Below are positions 15,737 to 22,654 of a stretch of DNA of 45,143 nucleotides, in pieces; positions within the stretch are counted from its first letter, which is position 1; every line of letters starts with the position of its first letter. The DNA lies in NCBI RefSeq assembly GCF_001913705.1, contig NZ_MKQD01000009.1:1-45143 (forward strand). Direction: 5' to 3'. The DNA comes from Thalassotalea sp. PP2-459 (lineage in GTDB: Bacteria > Pseudomonadota > Gammaproteobacteria > Enterobacterales > Alteromonadaceae). The notes under the pieces are model-generated. The model was not told the origin of the DNA. It ran no database searches and saw only the letters and a list, made by a program, of their open reading frames with translations. Both the position numbers and the translations under genes were made by a program.

Positions 15737-16831
15737 ATGCCAACACCTTTGTTGATTTGTGACGATTCAAATATGGCGCGAAAACAGGTCGCGAGATCTT
15801 TGCCTGATGGCTGGGATGTCGAGATCAGTTTCGCAACTAATGGCTTGGAGGCCATCGAGTTAATTAAAGCAGGCAAAGGAGATGTGCTATTTTTAGATTT
15901 AAATATGCCAGAAATGGACGGCTATCAAGTATTAGAGGCTATTGTACAACAAGACCTGCCAACAATGGTGATTGTGATATCTGGTGATATTCAACCTGAG
16001 GCGCACCAACGAGTCACTAGTTTAGGGGCGTTAGATTTTATACAAAAGCCTGTAAACAAAGAAAAATTAACGGACATATTAGCGGCTTTTGGTGTGTTTA
16101 ATGCTGATGTTCAGCAAGGTGAGACAGATAGGCCATTATCATGTAAACCTAGTGAACCTTTGAATGTAACACCAGCGAGCGTAGCTACCCCACCTTCTGA
16201 AGTGGCTGACGTTGAATCGGTACCTCAATTACCTGCGTTAGAAGGTGATATTCGCGATTGTTATCAAGAAATTGCCAATGTAGCGATGGGACAAGCCGGT
16301 GATTTATTAGCACGCTTACTTGATGTATTCGTGGTATTGCCAATTCCGAATGTTAATTTAATTGAGGTGAGTGAGTTGTCAATGGCGTTATCAGCCATTG
16401 AAGCCCATGAAAGTACGTCAGGAATTTGCCAAGGCTTTATTGGCGCAGGTATCTCTGGTGAAGCGTTACTTATTTTAAATGATTCTAGCTTTAAAGATGT
16501 AGCGGATTTAATGAATTATCAATATGAAGTTGACGATACAACCGAGCTTGAATTGCTAATGGATTTGGCAAATGTGCTGATTGGCGCTTGTTTGAAAGGA
16601 GTTTCGGAACAGTTAGATATGCCTTTTAGTCAGGGGCACCCGGTTGTGTTGGGTCAACATCGTAAAATATCGGAATTAATTGCGACTAATTCGACAAAGT
16701 GGCGAAGAACGTTAGCAATAGAAATAAGCTATGGAATTGAAAACTATCCAATAAAATGTGATCTTTTGTTACTGTTTACTGAAGACTCTATGAACACCTT
16801 AAATAATAAAATTGCTTACCTGTTGGATTAA
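15737..16831 (+). CDS. CheY-CheC fusion response regulator
   Basis: A 364-residue protein. Residues 1-125 are a receiver domain with acidic pocket DD (9-10), phospho-acceptor Asp in FLDLNMPEMDG (about 55), the SGD threonine/serine position and KP lysine near 104. A Pro/Ser-rich linker follows, and residues about 170-364 are CheC/CheX-like with ANVAMGQAGDLLARL and DLANVLIGACLKGVSEQL. The latter is the phosphatase helix pattern of CheC, which removes phosphate from CheY. Such fusions may dephosphorylate their own or other receivers. The diguanylate cyclase gene follows after four bases. Confidence 0.85.
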   Translation: MPTPLLICDDSNMARKQVARSLPDGWDVEISFATNGLEAIELIKAGKGDVLFLDLNMPEMDGYQVLEAIVQQDLPTMVIVISGDIQPEAHQRVTSLGALDFIQKPVNKEKLTDILAAFGVFNADVQQGETDRPLSCKPSEPLNVTPASVATPPSEVADVESVPQLPALEGDIRDCYQEIANVAMGQAGDLLARLLDVFVVLPIPNVNLIEVSELSMALSAIEAHESTSGICQGFIGAGISGEALLILNDSSFKDVADLMNYQYEVDDTTELELLMDLANVLIGACLKGVSEQLDMPFSQGHPVVLGQHRKISELIATNSTKWRRTLAIEISYGIENYPIKCDLLLLFTEDSMNTLNNKIAYLLD

Positions 16832-16835
16832 AAAC

Positions 16836-17801
16836 ATGTCGTTAGAAACTGAGCAAATAAATGAATTACACTGGTTAATGGAAATGTTGCACACCATAGA
16901 TGTAGGTTTGGTTGTGCTTGATCGAAAATACCAGATACAAATTTGGAATGGTTTTATGGAAAATCATAGCGGATTATTACCAAGAGAAGTGAAAGGTAAA
17001 ACGCTTTTTTCCTTATTTGAAGAAATTCCAGAAGAGTGGTTTGTGCGCAAATCAGAATCAGTATTTATGCTTAAAAATAAAGCGTTTACCATTTGGGAAC
17101 AGCGTCCTTATTTATTTAAATTTCAAAACTATCGCCCCATTACCGGTACCGCTGATTATATGTACCAAAACACCACGTTTATTCCCTTAATGTCGTCAAC
17201 GGGCGAAGTTACGCATTTATGTTTAATTGTTTATGATGTCACTGATAATGCTGTACATAAACAAGATCTTGAGCAAGCGAATGCTGAGTTAGCCATTTTA
17301 AGTCAAACCGACGGTTTAACAAAATTGTTTAATCGTACGCATTGGGAACGATGTTTAGAAGCTGAATATAAACGTTGGACGCGAAGTCAGCACGCGAGCA
17401 GTTTAGTGATGATTGATATTGATCGTTTTAAAGATGTTAACGACAATTATGGGCACGTGGTAGGTGATGAAGTGATCCGTCACTTGTCTAGTGTGATCCG
17501 TAAGCACGTACGAGAAACCGATGTTTCTGGTCGTTATGGCGGTGAAGAATTCGCTATTTTACTTTCAGATACCGCTATAGAAAATGCGCAAACTTTTGCG
17601 GAACGTTTACGTGCAGAAATTGAAAGCGCGCTAGTGCAACATAATGATATTGATGTTAAATACACCATTAGCTTAGGTCTGGCAGAAGTCGAGCCTAGTA
17701 TTAAAAATTATGAGGCCTGGATAGAATGCGCTGATGCGGCATTATATCGTGCAAAAGAATCGGGTAGAAATAAGGTCGTATTACATCCGAAACAGACATA
17801 A
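16836..17801 (+). CDS. PAS-GGDEF diguanylate cyclase
   Basis: Start set at the ATG 16836 (MSLETEQINEL), four bases after the preceding stop; an earlier start at 16812 would overlap that gene. The 321-residue protein has an N-terminal PAS domain (about 10-125, MLHTIDVGLVVLDRKYQIQIWN) and a GGDEF domain with GRYGGEEFAILLSD. GGEEF is an active form, and RETD five residues upstream is an intact RxxD inhibitory site for c-di-GMP. No membrane segment is seen, so it senses a cytoplasmic signal. Coupling to the CheY-CheC gene suggests one signalling output from phosphorelay to c-di-GMP. Confidence 0.9.
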   Translation: MSLETEQINELHWLMEMLHTIDVGLVVLDRKYQIQIWNGFMENHSGLLPREVKGKTLFSLFEEIPEEWFVRKSESVFMLKNKAFTIWEQRPYLFKFQNYRPITGTADYMYQNTTFIPLMSSTGEVTHLCLIVYDVTDNAVHKQDLEQANAELAILSQTDGLTKLFNRTHWERCLEAEYKRWTRSQHASSLVMIDIDRFKDVNDNYGHVVGDEVIRHLSSVIRKHVRETDVSGRYGGEEFAILLSDTAIENAQTFAERLRAEIESALVQHNDIDVKYTISLGLAEVEPSIKNYEAWIECADAALYRAKESGRNKVVLHPKQT

Positions 17802-17807
17802 TAAACT

Positions 17808-17838
17808 AGAGCGTGTTGATCTTTGCTGTTTAAGTTTT
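17808..17838 (+). repeat. end of a dispersed miniature element
   Basis: Exact 31-base match to the reverse complement of 62-92, beginning AGAGCGTGTTGATCTTTGC. It lies six bases after the GGDEF stop. No matching right end is found before the REP-like sequence, so the element appears truncated or interrupted. Confidence 0.8.
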
Positions 17839-17842
17839 AATT

Positions 17843-17899
17843 AAAGGGGTCAGGTACATTAAATTAAACATAAGTAAAGTTTCAGGTCACCCCTTTTAA
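17843..17899. repeat. REP-like inverted repeat with GGGGTCAGGTAC
   Basis: AAAGGGGTCAGGTAC (17844-17858) and a GGTCACCCCTTTT arm (17887-17899) form an imperfect inverted repeat. The GGGGTCAGGTACA motif is familiar from the ends of REP-associated tyrosine transposase (RAYT) elements. No transposase is present. Confidence 0.5.
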
Positions 17900-17944
17900 T
17901 AATAACCAACTAGTAGAGTCTGTGGTTCAAAAAGCTATACAAAA

Positions 17945-18229
17945 AGGCGCCATATATTAGGGTCTGTTGAACTTTCGAGATTAAATGTTGTTCGAACTAA
18001 ACGCTTTTTGTTCAAGGCGTGAGCAATGTCACATGGTTATTCCATGTAAATTTCGAACAACGATGAAGAAATAGCGTTTAGCTGAACCCAAAGGGCAGCG
18101 TTTTTTGTCATTTATACGTCGTTATTGCTTTTTCATGTGGAATAACCACACATTAATCGCAATGCCTTGTCTAAATACCAATAAACTGCTGCAAAAATAA
18201 ACACTAAAGATCAACAGACCCTAGGCGCC
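17945..18229. mobile_element. MITE-like element with AGGGTCTGTTGA ends
   Basis: Inverted ends AGGGTCTGTTGA (17959-17970) and TCAACAGACCCT (18211-18222) enclose 264 bp. AGGCGCC occurs just outside both ends (17945-17951, 18223-18229), either as target duplication or as an outer part of the repeat. The interior is largely self-complementary, with CTAAACGCT and GGTTATTCCAT arms. Its right half holds the repeat also found at 6307-6433. No coding capacity. Confidence 0.75.
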
Positions 18230-18252
18230 TTCCTAGAAACTAATGTTATCGG

Positions 18253-20067
18253 TTATATACCGCAGCTTTTACCTTGGTTTTTCTTCTTCAACCATTTATG
18301 TAATGGCGCAAAGTAATCTAAGATTGCTGTAGCATCCATTTGTTCGCTACCGGTTAGCACCTTATAAGCTTGCTGCCATGGTTTACTTTGTCCCATTTCT
18401 AACACTTCATTCAGTGCCTTTCCAGCCTCTTTATTATTATAAATAGAGCATCGATGAATGGGATCTGTGTTACCCGCAATTTCACATAACGCTTTATGAA
18501 ATTCAAATTGCTGGATATGTGCTAAGAAATAGCGAGAATATGGCACACCACCTGGCACATGATATTTTGCACCTGGATCAAACGCGTTATCTGGACGGGC
18601 TACAGGAGCCGCAATACCTTGATATTTTTCACGAAGTTCCCACCATGCCGTATTGTAATTTTCAGGCGTAATTTCACCCGAGTATACTTTCCAACGCCAT
18701 TGATCAACTAATAAGCCAAAAGGAATAAACGCCACTTTATCAAGTGCCATTTTCATTAATAATCCAATGTCTTTTGATTCATCTGGAATTGAATCAATTA
18801 GGCCAATTTCTTTAAGGTATTTAGGCGTAACAGAGAGTGCGATAGTATCGCCAATTGCTTCATGAAAGCCATCATTCGCACTTCCTTGATATAGCGTAGG
18901 TTGGTTTTTGTAGGCGCGTTGATAAAAGTTATGTCCTAATTCATGATGAATTACGTTAAATTCTTCCCCGGTTTTTTGAATACACATTTTAATACGAATA
19001 TCATCTTTAGCATCTAAATTCCATGCTGATGCATGACATACTACGTCACGATCTTTTGGTTTAGTAAATAAAGAACGCTCCCAAAATGTTTCGGGTAGTG
19101 GTTCAAAGCCTAGAGAGGTAAAAAAATGCTCGGCGCCTTTTACCATTTTAATTTCATCATATTGGTGCGCGGCAAGCTGTTTAGTAACATCATAACCAGG
19201 GTCGGTATTTTCAGGTGCGACTACATCATAAATATTGCCCCAGGTTTGCGCCCACATATTGCCAAGCAAATGTGCCGGTATCGGCTGGTCGCTCGGTACC
19301 TTATCTTCACCGTATTGCTCAGCTAGCTTATCTTTAACGTAGCAGTGTAAGTCTTCATATAATGGCTTCACCTGTAACCATAAACGATCTAGCTCTTTGG
19401 CGAATTCATCGGCTGGCATATCATAATTTGATCGCCACATTGTACCTAAATCGCGGTAACCTAAACCTTTAGCACCTTCATTAGCTAGTGCTGATTGTTC
19501 GGTAAATAAGGGCTTCATTTCTGGGCTGACTTCTCGCCAACCTTGCCACATTTCTAATAGTTCGTCATAGTCTCTTGAGGTTGCCATTGTCGATGTCATG
19601 TCACCTAGACTTAGCGTTTCACCAGAGTTGGTAGTATAGCTACCTCGTCCATACATGCTATTAAGTTGTGAACCTAGCGTCGCGAGTCTAGCTGATTTTT
19701 CAGCATTTTGCGGTGCAGGCATGACTAAGCTTTGTTTTAGAATATTCAGCTTTCTACGTTGATCTTCTGTTACATCAACATTATCAAATTTTGCCGCTTC
19801 CATAGCAAAACGTACACCGGCTTCTGTTGATTTCTGATCTGCATTTGCTGCAAGTGCATTTGTATCGTGAGTAATAAAATTAGCATTTATCCATGCCGCT
19901 CGAGCGCCGGCTAAATTCAATGCTATCAACTCTTGTTCTACATTATTGAGGAATTGCTCTGCATCTTGTTGAGTAAGTGAAGTTGTTGTTGCGGGTGTCG
20001 TGTTACAGCCAACAATGGTTGCTGCGATACATAGGGCTATGAAAGATTTTTTTAATTGTTTTTTCAT
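18253..20067 (-). CDS. M2-family (ACE-like) peptidyl-dipeptidase, lipoprotein
   Basis: A 604-residue zinc metallopeptidase of family M2, the angiotensin-converting-enzyme family. The zinc site is HHELGH with His375, Glu376 and His379, plus Glu403 in GFHEAIGDT. The N-terminus KSFIALCIAATIVGC has a lipobox with Cys21, so it should be membrane-anchored in the periplasm or outer membrane. M2 enzymes remove C-terminal dipeptides, which fits peptide scavenging in a marine heterotroph. Length matches single-domain bacterial ACE homologues. Conserved PGAKYHVPGGVPYSRYF near 520 supports the family. Confidence 0.93.
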   Translation of the reverse strand: MKKQLKKSFIALCIAATIVGCNTTPATTTSLTQQDAEQFLNNVEQELIALNLAGARAAWINANFITHDTNALAANADQKSTEAGVRFAMEAAKFDNVDVTEDQRRKLNILKQSLVMPAPQNAEKSARLATLGSQLNSMYGRGSYTTNSGETLSLGDMTSTMATSRDYDELLEMWQGWREVSPEMKPLFTEQSALANEGAKGLGYRDLGTMWRSNYDMPADEFAKELDRLWLQVKPLYEDLHCYVKDKLAEQYGEDKVPSDQPIPAHLLGNMWAQTWGNIYDVVAPENTDPGYDVTKQLAAHQYDEIKMVKGAEHFFTSLGFEPLPETFWERSLFTKPKDRDVVCHASAWNLDAKDDIRIKMCIQKTGEEFNVIHHELGHNFYQRAYKNQPTLYQGSANDGFHEAIGDTIALSVTPKYLKEIGLIDSIPDESKDIGLLMKMALDKVAFIPFGLLVDQWRWKVYSGEITPENYNTAWWELREKYQGIAAPVARPDNAFDPGAKYHVPGGVPYSRYFLAHIQQFEFHKALCEIAGNTDPIHRCSIYNNKEAGKALNEVLEMGQSKPWQQAYKVLTGSEQMDATAILDYFAPLHKWLKKKNQGKSCGI

Positions 20068-20227
20068 GATGCTATTTGTAAACCTATTGTAAATTTAATG
20101 TCAGTATAAAAGAATATATTGATGTTTAATAGTTCATTAAAAAAGTAATAGTGATAATCCAAAAGTGCAATGTTCTCTGCTTATTTTTATAAAAATGCAG
20201 GTAGATAGAAAAACTTAATACATTGAC

Positions 20228-20340
20228 AAAAAAAGCCCGACTGAATGCCGGGCTATTAAAATTCATGAAACTTAGAACACTCTTACGGCCAACACATTCC
20301 CAGTATTGAACAATACATTCACAAGAGTTGATTAAATAAT
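20228..20340 (-). ncRNA. candidate small RNA ending at an orphan terminator
   Basis: On the minus strand the hairpin AGCCCG...CGGGCT (20234-20239 with 20249-20254) is followed by U6. No minus-strand gene lies upstream to need it. Before it, an AACTCTT/AAGAGT outer stem encloses the perfect hairpin GTATTG-UU-CAATAC. This folded layout fits a ~110-nt small RNA. I could not find a convincing promoter and the 5' end is a guess. An 11-codon frame (MYCSILGMCWP) lies inside it and could be chance. Confidence 0.4.
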
Positions 20341-20670
20341 AACCTAAATATAAGTTAGGATCTTTAGCTATTTTAAAAAAAATTGTAATTGCTTATTTAT
20401 TAAGTAAATTTGATGTATTTCCTGCGTATAAATTAGGAAAAATTACAGATTATAAATTGAGATATTTGTCATACTGTTTGTTTTTATACAGTCATTGAAG
20501 AGCACAATAACCTACGCGATATTTACTCACTTTTAAAAGGATTAGCTTTATAAAAACGTATCATTGGAGGTTTTATTGTCAGTATAAAAACGGTTAATTT
20601 TGAACTCCACTGTTTTAGTGTTTCAGGTATCAATATTCATAGCTTGAACTTTCGTTTATTGCGTTATTTA

Positions 20671-20682
20671 AAACGCTTGTTT
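20671..20682. promoter_or_regulatory. candidate PsrA operator (AAAC-N4-GTTT)
   Basis: AAACGCTTGTTT, 41 bases before the psrA start, fits the AAAC(N4)GTTT core described for PsrA sites in gammaproteobacteria. It suggests autoregulation. Confidence 0.45.
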
Positions 20683-20722
20683 AAACTGTGGGGTAATTGT
20701 GCAGTAAAATGTGGTGATTCCC

Positions 20723-21352
20723 ATGGATACTAAAAATAAAATACTTGATGCCGCTGAAACATTATTTGCTGATAAGGGCTTTAATGGCACTTCGTTACGC
20801 GAGATCACAAGTTTAGCTGATGTAAATCTAGCTGCGGTTAACTATCACTTTGGGTCAAAAAAAGAATTAATTAAAGCAGTTATGTCTCGTTACATGAATG
20901 AATTAGCGCCGCGTTTAGAAGACTCCTTAGTCTTGGTTTGTCAACAAGAGCAGCAGCCTTCGTTACTTGAAGTATTCTCTGCGTTTATCGAGCCATTATT
21001 ATCGTTAAATGTTTTTCGTGACAATGGCACAAGCAATTTCTTACAGCTTTTAGGGCGAGGTTATACTGATAGCCAAGGTTTTTTACGTTGGTTTTTAACC
21101 ACTCAATACCCAGGTGTGATCACAAATTTTGTTGAAGCAGTTCAGCGAGCCTTTCCAGAATTAACCGCAGAAGATATTTTTTGGCGATTACATTTTACCA
21201 TGGGGACTGTTGTATTCACCATGTCCTCAAGTGATGCATTAATTGATATCGCTGAAAATGATTTTGATCAGTCATTAGATATTGGTGATGTTATACGTAA
21301 AGTTATTCCGTTTGTGTCTGCCGGTGTTGGCGCACCACTACAAGCCAGCTAG
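20723..21352 (+). CDS. psrA: TetR-family regulator, PsrA-like
   Basis: Start set at the ATG 20723 (MDTKNKILDAAETLFA); an in-frame GTG four codons earlier is possible. The 209-residue protein has a TetR helix-turn-helix (about 4-50) with SLREITSLADVNLAAVNYHFGSK, and a C-terminal domain resembling Pseudomonas PsrA (EDIFWRLHFTMGTVVFTMSSSDAL). PsrA represses fatty-acid degradation genes and is released by long-chain fatty acids or acyl-CoA. In Pseudomonas psrA also lies next to nagZ, as here. A site fitting its motif lies just upstream. Confidence 0.75.
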   Translation: MDTKNKILDAAETLFADKGFNGTSLREITSLADVNLAAVNYHFGSKKELIKAVMSRYMNELAPRLEDSLVLVCQQEQQPSLLEVFSAFIEPLLSLNVFRDNGTSNFLQLLGRGYTDSQGFLRWFLTTQYPGVITNFVEAVQRAFPELTAEDIFWRLHFTMGTVVFTMSSSDALIDIAENDFDQSLDIGDVIRKVIPFVSAGVGAPLQAS

Positions 21353-21433
21353 GGCGTTACCGAGTAATTTAACTTTTGCAATGTCACAATATTAGGTACA
21401 GTAAGCCGATTATTGTTTAGATATTTTACAGTT

Positions 21434-22456
21434 ATGGGTCCAATCATGATGGACGTGCATGGCACGTCGTTAACAGAGCAAGACAAAGAGCTTGTTCAAC
21501 ACCCGCTTGTTGGTGGATTAATTCTCTTTTCTCGAAATTTTGAGTCTGTTCAACAAATACGTGAATTAATTTCTCACATCAGACATACAGCCAATAAACC
21601 TTTATTGATCGGTGTAGATCATGAAGGAGGGCGTGTGCAACGATTTAGAGAGGGGTTTTCACAAATTCCTGCCATGGGGCGCTTTATTGAACACGCGAAT
21701 AATAATATAGCACAAGCCCAGCAATATGCGGCCAACGCAGGTGCTTTAATGGCTATGGAAGTACAAGGTGTTGGTATTGATATCAGTTTTTCGCCTGTCC
21801 TAGATATTAACGGGGTGAGTGACGTTATTGGTCAGCGTGCCTTTTCACAAAACATTGAACAAATTGCACCGTTAGCTAAAGCTTTTATTCAGGGGATGAA
21901 GTCTGCTGGCATGAAATGTACGGCAAAGCATTTTCCAGGTCATGGAAGTGTAAAAGCAGATTCACATATTGCTATGCCGATTGATACGCGTTCGTTTGCC
22001 GATATCTCTCATCATGATTTACAGCCGTTTCGCCAGTTAATTAATGAGAACATGATAGATGCGGTAATGCCTGCACATGTTATTTTTCCAGATGTTGATG
22101 ATAAATCGGTGGGCTTTTCAACCAAATGGCTTAAGCAAGTATTACGTAAATCGTTAGGTTTTTATGGGGCCATATTCAGTGATGACCTGTCGATGCATGG
22201 TGCGTCTTCCATTGGTGGGTATATAGAACGAGCAGAAGCGGCACAAGAAGCCGGATGCGATATGCTGTTATTATGTAATAATCGAGAAGCATGTATTGAT
22301 GTGATTGATAATGCAAATATTTCGATTCACCAAGAAAGTAAATTGCGATTAAGTGCAATGCTAGCAACAAAGCCAATGAATTGGCAACAAATGCAAGCAA
22401 GCCAAGTGTGGCAACAGTTAACCCAATGGAATAACCTATTTCTAGAAAATACCTAA
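21434..22456 (+). CDS. nagZ: beta-N-acetylhexosaminidase NagZ
   Basis: Start set at ATG 21434 (MGPIMMDVHGTSL), which matches the NagZ N-terminus; an in-frame TTG seven codons earlier is less likely. The 340-residue glycoside hydrolase family 3 enzyme has GVDHEGGRVQRF, the loop KHFPGHG with its catalytic His, and the nucleophile Asp in FSDDLSMHG. It removes GlcNAc from GlcNAc-anhydromuropeptides in cytoplasmic peptidoglycan recycling, which also generates the signal for AmpC induction where AmpR exists. It follows psrA. Confidence 0.93.
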   Translation: MGPIMMDVHGTSLTEQDKELVQHPLVGGLILFSRNFESVQQIRELISHIRHTANKPLLIGVDHEGGRVQRFREGFSQIPAMGRFIEHANNNIAQAQQYAANAGALMAMEVQGVGIDISFSPVLDINGVSDVIGQRAFSQNIEQIAPLAKAFIQGMKSAGMKCTAKHFPGHGSVKADSHIAMPIDTRSFADISHHDLQPFRQLINENMIDAVMPAHVIFPDVDDKSVGFSTKWLKQVLRKSLGFYGAIFSDDLSMHGASSIGGYIERAEAAQEAGCDMLLLCNNREACIDVIDNANISIHQESKLRLSAMLATKPMNWQQMQASQVWQQLTQWNNLFLENT

Positions 22457-22462
22457 GTTTCT

Positions 22463-22560
22463 AAAAAAAAGCCTTGGCTAATAGCCAAGGCAGGAACAAT
22501 GCAAACTAACGTGTTTGTTTACTAGAGAGAGCACTTAACAGCGAGCGTCGCTGATTAAGT
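22463..22560 (-). ncRNA. candidate Pho-regulated small RNA, ~98 nt
   Basis: Read on the minus strand from about 22560: a 5' stem-loop (CTTAA-TCAGCGA arm, 22559-22548, with 22544-22534, one bulge), a mostly single-stranded middle with the pyrimidine-rich UGCUCUCUCUAG, then a perfect 9-bp terminator hairpin GCCTTGGCT/AGCCAAGGC (22491-22483 with 22479-22471) and U8 (22470-22463). No minus-strand protein gene is present, and a promoter with Pho box ends about seven bases upstream of the proposed start. This is the layout of Hfq-dependent base-pairing RNAs; CUCUCU could pair with ribosome binding sites. Function and expression are inferred. Confidence 0.55.
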
Positions 22561-22566
22561 AACGCT

Positions 22567-22600
22567 ATATTATCGTGAGTTTATGACAGAAAAATGACGA
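22567..22600 (-). promoter_or_regulatory. Pho box and -10 for the small RNA candidate
   Basis: On the minus strand TCGTCAT (22600-22594) and CTGTCAT (22589-22583, perfect 7/7) are separated by exactly four bases. Ten bases on is TAATAT (22572-22567), a good -10 (4/6) at the spacing known for PhoB-activated promoters. This is the best Pho-box match I found in the window. Confidence 0.6.
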
Positions 22601-22654
22601 ACTTGCATGGGTGCGAATATTAAATCGTGATCGTTAAAACTAAGCGAGTATTTT

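Larger units (their letters stand above)
17802..18252. other. intergenic repeat cluster without genes
   Basis: This 451-base gap between the GGDEF gene and the M2 peptidase (stop at 18253) is almost wholly made of three repeat types, listed separately: an element end, a REP-like palindrome and a 264-bp MITE. I see no gene in it. Confidence 0.8.
20068..20722. other. long intergenic region with a minus-strand terminator
   Basis: This 655-base gap holds no convincing gene on either strand. It contains the M2 peptidase promoter region, an orphan minus-strand terminator and candidate small RNA (20228-20340), and a PsrA-type operator near its right end. The rest is AT-rich and I see nothing else in it. 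Confidence 0.7.

Noticed and set aside
18103-18122. TTGTCAT motif in the dispersed repeat (also near 6340)
   Set aside because: The second heptamer (ACGTCGT) does not match, and the motif lies inside a mobile repeat.
20467-20497. Possible Pho box (TTGTCAT ... CAGTCAT) upstream of psrA
   Set aside because: The heptamers are 23 bases apart, out of the 11-bp phase, and no -10 lies at the right distance.
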